A stretch of DNA of 64,000 nucleotides from Megalobrama amblycephala (Eukaryota; Chordata; Actinopteri; Cypriniformes; Xenocyprididae), in contig NC_063057.1 of the NCBI RefSeq assembly GCF_018812025.1, positions 18,945,638-19,009,637 on the forward strand, read 5' to 3'. Under the pieces are notes generated by a model that was given only the letters and a program-made list of their open reading frames with translations, ran no database searches and was not told the DNA's origin. This document shows, one piece after another, positions 34,401 through 46,500 of this stretch (positions within the stretch are counted from its first letter, which is position 1; each line of letters opens with the position of its first letter). The translations under genes were made by a program, and so were the position numbers.

Positions 34401-37400
34401 CACACCTGTTTGTAGGTGTCCAGGTTGGCAGGTGTTCTGGTGAGGCATGGCGTGAAGACGGGCGATCTGGTGGTGATCTATATGCCCATGGTTCCTCAGG
34501 CCATGTTCGCCATGCTGGCATGTGCCCGTATTGGTGCCACCCACAGCCTCATATTTGGGGGATTCGCCTCCAAAGAGCTCTCCGTTCGTATCGACCATGC
34601 TAAGGCAAGCCATTGGGTTTTCTTTTTATGAAAATGAATAAACTATATTTGTAAATGCATATCTCTGCTGAGGTTGCGAAAACCACTTCCCCTCTTAAAT
34701 CATCTTTTTCTCCGCAGCCCAAGTTGCTGGTGACTGCATCATTTGGCATCGAGCCAGGCAGAAGAGTGGAGTACATTCCCCTGGTGGAGAAAGCTCTGGA
34801 GCTCAGCACTCACAAACCACATAAAGTCCTCATCTACAACCGGCCCAGCATGGTGAGCTATCAAAAAACCCACGGCACCTTGGACGCCAGTCTCATTATC
34901 AAACTGGCACAGTTTCTACTGCCTATTAACTGGTAAAAGAGAAGATAATGCTGCAGTGAGAGAATACAAATGCAAATGTGGTCCCCTTTCTAAAAGAGTT
35001 TACCTCTAAATTCAACCTTCTCAAGGAGGCTGACACTTAACCATCATAAATCCTTGTAGAAGGAAGTTAGTCTTTCTTCATTTGTATAACTGTAATAATA
35101 TATCACTCAAAAAATATTAGGAAATCAAATGTTCAAAGCTTTTAGCATTTTAACAAACTCTAGCTAAACTAATTTATTTTTCCTGTTTTGGTGTCTGTTA
35201 AATGAGTTGTTATGTTGCTACATCTACAATCAGTATGTTGATTTCACAACGCAGGGAATTGCTTAAGCTTCATCCTGTGTTGTCATGGAAACTGTTAGCA
35301 AATAGCTTTTTGATTTATCAGCGGTTTGGGATACAGGATAAATCCCGCATGGTTGCTGAAGGCGAACACATCTCGGAAATGAGAAAAAAAAAATCTTTGA
35401 GTTAATATTATATGTGAGGGGAAAATTTGCCGGCCCCAGAAGTACACATCCTGTTATATATTTAGAAGATTTACTGGAAGGATCTTATTTATGGAAACTT
35501 TTAGAATATTCAAAACTACTGTATTGGAATGAAAATGCATCCAAGCACTGCCACAAAAAATACAAAAAAAAAAAAAAAAACACATAAAAGTAGTCCATAT
35601 GACTTAAAAAAGCTTTTCTCACAACTAAACATGACAAAGCCTGAAAGAAATGTAGAAAAAAGAGGAAGTCATACAACTTTGAAACAGCATCACAGTGCAT
35701 AAATACTTGCAGATTTTTTTAGGCTGAACTATTCCTTTAAAGGGTTAGTTCACCCAAAAATGAAGATAATCTCATGATTTACTCTCCCTCAAGCCACCCT
35801 AGGTCTATATGACTTTCATCTTTCAGACGAACAGAATCAGAGATATATTGAAAAATATAATAAACTTCTAAGCTTTATAATTATTGGAGGGGGTGGGGTG
35901 GGGGGGGGGGTGTAGATATTGAAGCCCAAAAAAAATGTATCCATCCAAAAAATAATCTATATGGCTCCAGGTAGATAATAAAGGTCTTTTGAAGTGATGT
36001 GTTTTTGAAAAAAAAAATCCATATTTAAAACTTTATAAATTCTAATAACTAGCTTTTAACTTACACATGGAATTTGAACACCGGCTGTAATTGCAGACTG
36101 AACGCGACTGGACGCGTTTGAGCGCGATCAGTCATGAGTAATAATTTACATTCATAATCGGCCTTACAATCGTTAAGTGTGTGCGCGGCTTTAGACGTCT
36201 CTTGCGGTTTAAACAAATAGGGCTGGTCAACAAACTCAAGCTCCTCTTCTCTTATATCGAAATCCTCCGACATTTCTTTTTAAAAATGATCGTTTAGACT
36301 TCTAATTCGTGACGGTGTTTTGTTTTGCTCTCTCCTCTGTGCTTCCATGTTCGCCAATACGTCATGTGTCGGGTCAGAGGTTACTCTTCCGCCACAAATC
36401 GATGCATATGTCTGTCTGCTGAAAGCTAGTTGTTACAGTTAATACATTTTTAAATATGGATATTTTTCTTACAAAAAACCATCTCTTCCCTTCAGAAGGC
36501 CTTTATTAACCTCCTTGAGCTGTATAGATTACATTTATGATGGATGGATGCATTTTTTTTGTCTTCAAAATGTGGCCCCCTCTTCACCACCATTATAAAG
36601 CTTGGAGGAGCAAGGATATTTTTAAATATATCTCCACTTGTGTTCGTCTGAAAGAAGAAAGTCATATACACCTTGGATGGCTTGAGGGTGAGTAAATCAT
36701 GGGATAATTTTCATTTTTGGGTGATCTAACCCTTTAAGGCACCTGAAACTCTGGATTTGCACTTTGGACTTCCCATAAAATTGAAACAAAATAACTTTTA
36801 CATCTGCTGGTGTTGCTATTGTACGGAGCCCCGCACATGACATGCAAGAAAAAAAATTAAATTGTGCGCACAACTTACCAATTCGTTCCCTCGATTTACA
36901 AAATTGTGCACACGACTTAATAATTCGTTCCTTCGATTTACTAAATCGTGCGCACATTTTAGTAAATTGTGCGCACGAATTAGTAAGTCATGCGCACAAT
37001 TTAGCCTACTATTTTTTTTTCCTGCATGTCATGTCAGGGGCTCCGTACTATTATTAACTAAAAACAAAAGTGAAACTAAAACTATTAAAACACTTTTTTG
37101 TTAATTTAAATAAAGTTAAAATAAAATCTAAATATTAGATGAAAAACTCAAAAATTAGAGATGTTGCATTGCCAACTAATTAAAGTAGAAGTAATAAGAA
37201 CCAACTGAAACTGAAATAAAAAAATTTAATTATTTAGAAACATTTAAATAAAACTAATAAAAATAACAAAAGCAACAAAATTACTAACAATTACGAAAAC
37301 AGCTAAATAAAACTAAAAGCTAATTTAAAATATTTATAAAAATATTTAAATAATACTAAAATGCTGCCTGGACTGAGCATTTTGCTTCCTAATATCAGTC

Positions 37401-40400
37401 TCTGATCATTCTGACATGCTTTTGTCCTGTGCCTAAACACCGTTTTTTTACCATAGGAAAAGGTGTCCACACGTCCTGACCTGAGCTTGGACTGGGAGGA
37501 GGAAATGGCCACCGCCCGCCCTCATGACTGTGTGTCTGTCCCCGCTCATCATCCTCTGTACGTCCTGTACACCTCCGGCACTACTGGCACTCCTAAGGTA
37601 AGATCTTGTTTATGACAGTACACAGCGGTAAGGCACACAGCTGAGGGAACGGATGAAGTTGTTTACTGTGGACTAGATTCATGCTGTCAGGGGCTTTGTT
37701 TATTGTATATTCTGAGACCATGAGCCATACAGCTTTATAAACTCTCTTGTGTATTCAAGATAAGAAGAAAGGAGCTCGTTTTAATATAAAGGATTTAGCC
37801 TGTGGCTGTGATGTTGCTTAAAAAAATTACCAAAAAGTACTTTTTACTGCAAGGTACATGTTTTGGCCATGTATCTTGCAGTAGCCTGTAAATAATGTGT
37901 TTTTTGTTTTTTTTAAACAATCAATAGGAAGGAAGTTATTTTAGGAAATGTCAAACAGAAATGACATATTTTAACCATTTTGTTTTTCAAAAGAAGATCA
38001 AGAATTAAAATAGAGTAAGAAATATAGTTACATTAATCTAATTTTTCACTAAATGAACAGATATTTAATAATTGTGAAACATAACATAAAAAAATAAAAT
38101 AAAAATTAATTGTGAGTTTATATCACACAGTCCTGTCTTTTTTCCTCGCAATTGACCCTTCGCAAAGACCCGCCCCCCTTAGTTACTGCTGCTTTGTCCG
38201 ACAAGCCATGGCGCTGTCACGCCACATGCAGTGAAAAATACATCGCGGAGCAAAGAGGATACTGACAACACGTCTACAGACAAGACAGAGCAGGTTACTT
38301 ATGATATTAAAGTCCTAGCTTTCAAATTGTGTATTTTTTTTTTTTTTAATTTTTATTTTTTTTTTAATCGAACAATAAAAACCATTTTGTGGCTCTTTAT
38401 CTGTCACGACACTGACAACACGTCTACAGACAAGACAAGGCAGGTTACTTATGATATTAAACAAAGTCCTAGCTTTCAAATTGTGTATTTTTTTTTTTTT
38501 TTTTTTTTTTTAAATCGAACAATAAAAACCATTTTGTGGCTCTTTAATGACTTTTTTTTTTTAAATCGAACAATAAAAAACATTTTGTGGCTCTTTATCT
38601 GTCACGACACTGACAACACGTCGACAGACAAGACAGAGCATTTACTTATGATATTAAACAAAGTCCTAGCTTTCAAATTGTGTATTTTTTTTTTTTTTTT
38701 TTAAATCGAACAATAAAAACCATTTTGTGGCTCTTTAATGAGTCACAAAATGTTTTTTATTGTCATGACAGATCGCTGTAACGCCTCAGCTCAAGCGGCT
38801 CGTGAACCGATCTTCTCTTCCTACTATTTAATTTATAGCATCAAATAAACATGAATGAACATGAGAAGGAATGTTGTTTCAAACACGGAAAGACGTCAAT
38901 ACACACCATTTTTCAAGTTCAAGTCCACCGAGGTTAATTTTATAACTCCTGACTGCTTTGTCGAACAAAATGGCGGATTCGACGTCATGATTGGTTAGAT
39001 TACTTGTCAATCATACTCCTGGCGAAGGGTCAATTCTGACTTAATTTCTCACATTTGTGACTTTATATCTTACAATTCTGACAATTAAAACAGTATAGGT
39101 AGCACAAAAAGTCAATTTTATATATGTAGGTTATTTTTAACCATGCAGCAAATGTTTTCAAAATGTATTAAAAAAATTACTTTAAAAATTACTTAAATTA
39201 CTTTTTAAACCCTTTAACGGATTAGTTCACTTCAGAATTAAAATTTCCTGATAATTTACTCACCCCCAAGATGTTTGTCTTTCTTCAGACGAAAAGAAAT
39301 TATGGTTTCTGAGAAAAACATTCTAGGTTTTTTTTTTTCCATATAGTGGACTTCGATGGCTACCAATGGGTTGAAGGTTCAAACTGCAATTTCAGTGCAG
39401 CTTCAAAGGGCTCTTATTCTTCATCTGGGATCATGTAGAGCACTTTGAAGCTGCATTTAAACTGCAGGTTGGACCTTCAACCCATTGGTAGCTGTTGAAG
39501 ACCACTATATGGAGAAAAATCCTGGAATGATTTCCTCATAAACCTTAATTTCTTTTCAACTGAAGAAAGAAAGACATGAACATCTTTGATGGCATGGGGG
39601 TGAGTAAATTATCAGGAAATTTCAATTATGAAGTCAACTAATCCTTTAAAGGGTTAGTTCACCCAAAAATGAAAATAATGTCATTAATTACTCACGCTCA
39701 TGTCGTTCCACACCCGTAAGACCTTCGTTCATCTTCGGAACGCAAATTAAGATATTTTTGTTGAAATCCAATGGCTCAGGGAGGCCTGCATAGGGAGCAA
39801 TGACATTTCCTCTCTCAAGATCCAGTAATGTACTAAAAACATATTTAAATCAGTTCATGTGAGTACAGTGGTTCAATATTAATATTATAAAGCGATAAGA
39901 ATAATTTTTTATGCACCAAAAAAAACCCAAATAACGACTTATATAGTGATGGCCGATTTCAAAACACTGCTTCAGGAAGCTTCGGAGCATTATGAATCTT
40001 TTGTGTCGAATCAGCGGTTCAGAGCGCCAAAGTCACATGATTTCGGCAGTTTGGCGGTTTGACACACGTTCCAAAACATGATTTGACACAAAAGATTCAT
40101 AATGCTCCGAAGCTTAATGAAGCAGTGTTTTGAATTCGGCCATCACTATATAAGTTGTTATTTTGTTTTTTTTTGGCGCACCAAAAATATTCTTGTTGCT
40201 TTATAATATTAATATTGAACCACTGTACTCACATGAACTGATTTAAATATGTTTTTAGTACATTACTGGATCTTGAGAGAAGAAATGTCATTGCTGGCTA
40301 TGCAGGCCTCACTGAGCCATCGAATCTCAACAAAAATATCTTAATTTGTTTTCGGAAGATGAACGAAGGTCTTGCTGGTGTGCAGCGTAATGAGGGTGAG

Positions 40401-40550
40401 TAATAAATGAGTGAGTAATATTTTCATTTTTGGGTGAACTAACCCTTTAACCAATAGTATTAATCGGTCAAAATTCTTACTGTAGGTTAACGGTTAATCA
40501 GTTAATTATGAGCATCCCTATTCCATAGCCTTTGGCCATTGCATTGTGTG

Positions 40551-40588
<38 letters not shown>

Positions 40589-43500
40589 TTCCTGACTGTA
40601 GGACACTGTTACAAAAGTAAAAAAATAAATAAATAAATAAATAACTGCTAATTTAAGGTATTGGTTTTCTCATTATGTGTGAATAGCTGATCAATTCACT
40701 GAAAGAAACACCAAAAGCACCTCTCTCTCTTTAAAATAATGTTTTACTCTGCACCAGTAATTTTGTTACAACTGGCTTAAGGCTTGTGCACACCGGGATG
40801 ATTATCAAGTGCATTATCGCCTACGTTTAACTCCTTGTGACTAAACAAAGGGCGCCATTGTGAACTGTGCACATGACACGTAAAATGGCAGGCGTAAAGG
40901 CATAATTTTTATAAAAAAAAAAAAAAATGCCTCGGGTTCCTTTTTTTGGTTTGACGTGCGTTAAAAACTGGCCGACTAATGATATTGGCGCTTTTGCCTG
41001 GAGCTGCTGAAGTTACAGTAAAACACGACTTGGTGGCGCTCAAGCCAAGGGCGTAGATTTGGTTTCAACTTTGGGGGGGTTTAACGTTGGTATGGTTGTA
41101 TTGTATTGGGGGGGGTTGTAACTGATTACTTTGAATATTGGGGGGTTACATCCCCCCCCACAAACTACGCCCCTGGCTCAAGCACAAAACGGTCTTGCCA
41201 AGCACACACTAATAAGAAGACAACGAAGAAGACCCCTACAAACTATGGGTGCTCTGTGTATTATGTGCTATTTTTTTTTCTACTGTCACTACTGTCATTA
41301 TGACTTATCTGCACTATAGTTTCTGACTACCATGTGCCACATGCCATTTTATATCTGTATTTTTATTGTTTTATTTACATTCAAGAAATATTATTTAGAA
41401 TGTCTAATTCATAAATATGTTTATTTGCACTACCGTTCACTTGCACTAAGCACAAGCGCCTCATACTGTCAGGGAGTAAATTTGCACGTTCACTCAGCGC
41501 ATCGCCAGTGAAAATCTCTTGGGTATGAACACAAAGACGCGTCGAAAAACGGCTTTAGTCTTGCGGAGCCAGACTGACGGCAGAAGATCTGGACTTTCAT
41601 TGGCCAAGGACCGCCCAAGAGGGCGTTTGACTGACATGTAACGCAACCAATCACAGTTTGTTTTGTTCCGCGTCATGTTTAGGGGCGCGAAAATGTGTGT
41701 CTAATAAATTATTAATTCAAGAATGTTATGCAAGTTTACTGCAACAATGGAGTCACAAACTTCACGTACCTTTGAAAATACATTGTTTAGCTGATCCTGG
41801 TAAGCACTCATTCTCACAGTTAACGCGATGGCGTTCTTCTTCTATGAGGGAGTTTGGCGTCACGGCATTTGTTTCTAGGCGGACCGTTAAAGAACACAAC
41901 ACACACGTCTCCCGGACATCCTGTAGAATTCAACCAACCAGATGATGACTTTGAAAATCCGGAAGTGTTTCCTAATAAGGTGTGACGTTTGAGGCTGAGA
42001 CTACATCTGGCTTGACTGGCTATTTTCAAGCTGCAAGTTGTTTTTTTAAACATACAGTGGGTATGGAAAGTATTCAGACCCCCTTAAATTTTTCACTCTT
42101 TGTTATATTGCAGCCATTTGCTAAAATCATTTAAGTTCATTTTTTTTCCCTCATGATTCTCATTTGCTCTGACATGCACTGTGAGCTGTAAGGTCTTATG
42201 TAGACAGGTGTGTGGCTTTCCTAATCAAGCCCAATCAGTATAATCAAACACAGCTGGACTCAAATGAAGGTGTAGAACCATCTCAAGGATGATCAGAAGA
42301 AATGGACAGCACCTGAGTTAAATATATGAGTGTCACAGCAAAGGGTCTGAATACTTAGGACCATGTGATATTTCAGTTTTTCTTTTTTAATAAATCTGCA
42401 AAAATGTCAACAATTGTGTTTTTCTGTCAATATGGGGTGCTGTGTGTACATTAATGAGAAAAAAAAAATGAACTTAAATGATTTTAGCAAATGGCTGCAA
42501 TATAACAAAGAGTGAAAAATTCAAGGGGGTCTGAATACTTTCCGTACCCACTGTACAAATGAAGAACCCTCTCACACACCTACCCAGTGCTTTTTCATTC
42601 GTTGGGTAGTCTGTGCCATATTGGTTAAATTTGTCAGTGGTCATTTCGGGTTCTGTTCTGAGAGAAAACTTCCTGAGGGGAATCCAGCGTTCCAGCGTGA
42701 CCTGCCAGATCCCATATATAAGCTCTTCAGTATTATCAGCAGCTATTGCATTCTCAGGAGCTAATTACCCTCCTCCATCCCCAGCTCCTCCTCTCTTCAG
42801 TCAGGATCGGCCTTATGATTCCCCTGAATCAGACTAATTTTTGAAATATGTGTACATGTTAAATTATCGACATTAATGATATCTGCATATCTTGGTTCTG
42901 TTCTGTTTACCCTAGGGGGGGTTATTGCTGCTCTCCCTGCTCTTATCCATGCTAGTCTGCATGGATGCGCAGGGAGTTCTTGCCCAGAACAGAACCATAC
43001 CGCCAATACAAACTCTATGCAATTATCAATCATATTTGACGATAGTGGTCCTGACAGAAGTCTTCCTGAATTAAATTAAGGTTTGTATTGCATTTTTTTC
43101 CTAACATATTTTACTGTAGAAACAGGAAAACGTCTGTAGTCTCACATTGTACCTTTTTTTGTTTACATGTGCGTCGCAGCTAATGTCTGCTTGGAACGCT
43201 AACCTTCTACAAACGCAGCATACACTGGATTTACACAACTTCCCATCATATGGAAGTTTCACCTCCTGCCAAACGAATGCTGCGATCAGGGCTCATGCAG
43301 TGTATACAGCTCTGTTGACTACAGTGGGAGCGCTCTATTGATCTTGTATGCTAGCATCGCGTTTAATGGGTTGAAACTTGAATGTCTGACAGACGTGATC
43401 ACATAAGGTAAAGCTGTTTTTGATGTAACTTTGCAAACATGATTATTAGCATAAGATTGTTTTTTTTAATGAACTGATACCAGTTTTCTTCCCACAGATA

Positions 43501-46500
43501 CCCTGAGGCTGCTCCTGCCACTTTCTCAGTCATGTTCTAAATGTTTTTGAGTATTTTATCATGATTGTCAAAGATTGACTTGTCATTAAATAAAAATAAT
43601 TTTTTATGAACTGTCCCTGTCCTATATATTTAAGAAAGAGTGATTTTAGAGTTATGAATAACCTTGACCTGGCACTATGCAACAACCCAGCAAATGGGTT
43701 AATGTATAAAACCCAAAATAAAATTCAATATTTACCCAGAACTGGGTGGCCAAATAACCCAGCAATGGTTGTTTTCAAGCAGTGTATTCTTGTAATTCCT
43801 ACATGATCCCATCAAATGTTCCACCTTACTCTATTATCGTTTTATTTTGGCTATATGATATTGTCCAAGAGGTGAATGGCACCTTGAAATTTATATTAGC
43901 ATGCCTCAGGCGCTGTTCAATCCCTAACAACTTACTTTTATATGTACACTGACTGGACAAGAAGCAAGCTAAGAGAAGGGAATACAAGAAGCACAGGAGG
44001 AAGTTACAAGGCCTCAAGGCAGAGCGAACAAAACACAGCTCTCCACTGACCCAGACTCCAGCCAGTATGAAATATGTGGCCTAAGGCAACGCTGCCCTGT
44101 ACATAAACCTCTTGCTAATGGCCCTTGCTCTCACACATACCCCTCTGAGATTTATGGATCTAAGTGTGTTTGGCGCACACAGGATCTAATTACCACCCTA
44201 CAAATCAAAATGTGTCCCTCATTATCAACCCTCAACCTGATTTGATAATGATTCACTGACAATAGGGACACAATGAATTGTAATACAGAAAATTGTGATC
44301 AATTGTGTTTTGTTCATCTCACATACTCACATAGTTTATGCTGGACTTGTGTGTACACAATAAAATACAAAGCTTTGTGAACAAATATTGAGTAGAATAA
44401 TTATTTACATGAATAATAGAAATAATAGAACTCCAGTTTACTTTCCATTCACGCTGTTTTTGTAACCTTTCACACATGATTAAGCCATTACATTAATAAA
44501 ACCTTAAAGTGAAACTGGCAAATAGTAAAACAATGACCACAAATATTTACCAATACATGAAAATTATTTAAATTAAATTATAAAGCTAAACTGGAAAGAC
44601 AGACGACAAAACTGCAGCGAGCGCTTAGAATAGACAAAGATATCGTGCTCTGGTGTGGATGCTAATATAGTTATCTTGCTATGTTGTTCCCGTTCTTGGT
44701 GTGAAAGTGCCTTAGAATACTTTTTGTGCGCAAAAACAAAACAAAAATAATCTTTTCTTCCCTGTCATTCTCCTACGCTGTTTGCATTCCAGCGCTTCCA
44801 GGTTCTACGTTAGAACGCTGACTCATCTCAATTGTTGAATAAAGTCATTATTTTTGTTTTGGTTTTTGCGCACAAAAAGTATTCTCATCGCTTCATAACA
44901 TTAAGGTTTACCTCTGTAGTCACATGGACTTTTTTAACGATGTCTTTAGACAGAATTTTTTATTTTTGGGTGAACTAACTGCTTAACAGTGATGTTTGTT
45001 TTCTGTAAATAATGTCTTTTTTTTTTTCTTCTCTTCAGGGTGTAGTCAGAGATTCAGGAGGATATGCCGTGATGTTAAACTGGACCATGTCTAACGTTTA
45101 TGGCCTGGCTCCTGGTGAGGTAGGTCATGATCTGTGAATTTTGTAAGTGGTAATGTCATGAGGAACTACATTTTTGTTATTTTTTTAATAAAAGAGATTT
45201 GATGAACTTCCTACCCTGTCTAAAACCAGTTCTCATTTTAAAAAATTATTAAAAAGCATACAAGCAAAATGGGGAAAAATTGTGTAGCACCTGCCACTCT
45301 GCTTACCCATTCTGATTCCAATGGTAAGGTACAGTCACATTTACCCTTGTTTGGCATATTTTCGTGACATAATCCAGCCATTTCAATATGAGTCCAATAC
45401 ATCAGGAATTTTGCATGGACACAAAAGATTTCCCCTGCAAATTCGTCGCATTGACCAACAGAAAGCTGGAAAGCTGCTTGGTTTGAAAGTGACTTCTGAG
45501 TGAGCTGTGCTTAACACATCACTATATATTAATAATAGACCATGTAAATTTTGTTTAAATTTCACTATTGTGATGGCACCTTTAGAAACAAGCATCTGAA
45601 GTTTATTTTTAACAAGCTTTTTGATAGTTTTGGTCCGACCTTGCTTGACTTTGTCAAAATGTAATGCTGTCTTTTTATAAAAAAACAGTTATTGTAGGAT
45701 AGGGCTGGGCGATATATCGCATGCGATTCTCACGCGCATTTCGTCAGTAAAGCCGGTTCCCTGATTACCGCTAAATCGCCATCACCTGCTTTCAAATGGA
45801 GCGCCTTTTAATAGATAGAGCCGTAGTTCACGGACAAGCCACGCAATATCGCGTTCAGTATCGAAGATGAATCAAAATGCGCGTGAGAATCGCATGCGAT
45901 ATATCGTCCAGCCCTATTGTAGGATGGGGCAGAACAAACTACTTTGGTGTTAGACTTCCTCATGTAAGAAGTGGGTACCTTCCGTACAGTGGCAAAAAAC
46001 TGCCTGTGTATGGAAAAGATCCATGTGTAGATTCTTTAACAATAATTTTTTTGTGTTCCATGGAATAAAATGATGATAGATGCATGACGTGACCCCTTGA
46101 AAACGCTTCTGTCTCGCACCGTTTAACCTACACGTCTCTCTCTGTCAGGTCTGGTGGGCCGCGTCTGACCTTGGCTGGGTGGTGGGCCACTCATATATCT
46201 GCTACGGTCCGCTTCTATATGGCAACACAACCGTTCTCTACGAGGTATGGGGCATGTGTGTGCAAGAATGTGCGAATGTGTAACGAGTGTGAATGCTTTA
46301 CAGCATTTGACCTGTGGACCGCTTTAGCTAACACTCAATTATCTGCTGTTGTGGTTTGCCGGATCCTGGCGCTCATGCTGAACTGAGTCTGTACTGTGGA
46401 ATTTTACAGGCTGTAACAGTCATTTCTCTACGGGAATGAATGCAAGGAAGAACGACTCTCTAAAGCAAACTTCCTAAATCACTGGCTCAGTTTGACTTTG

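Noticed and set aside
38231..38704. 157-codon open frame, the longest in the window
   Set aside because: It is created by three tandem units with T-runs (translated as phenylalanine blocks) inside a transposon and shows no protein domain.
41494..42053. Cluster of CpG-rich frames of 60-95 codons as a candidate exon group
   Set aside because: No conserved ACSS3 sequence and no consistent splice sites. Probably part of an unresolved repeat.
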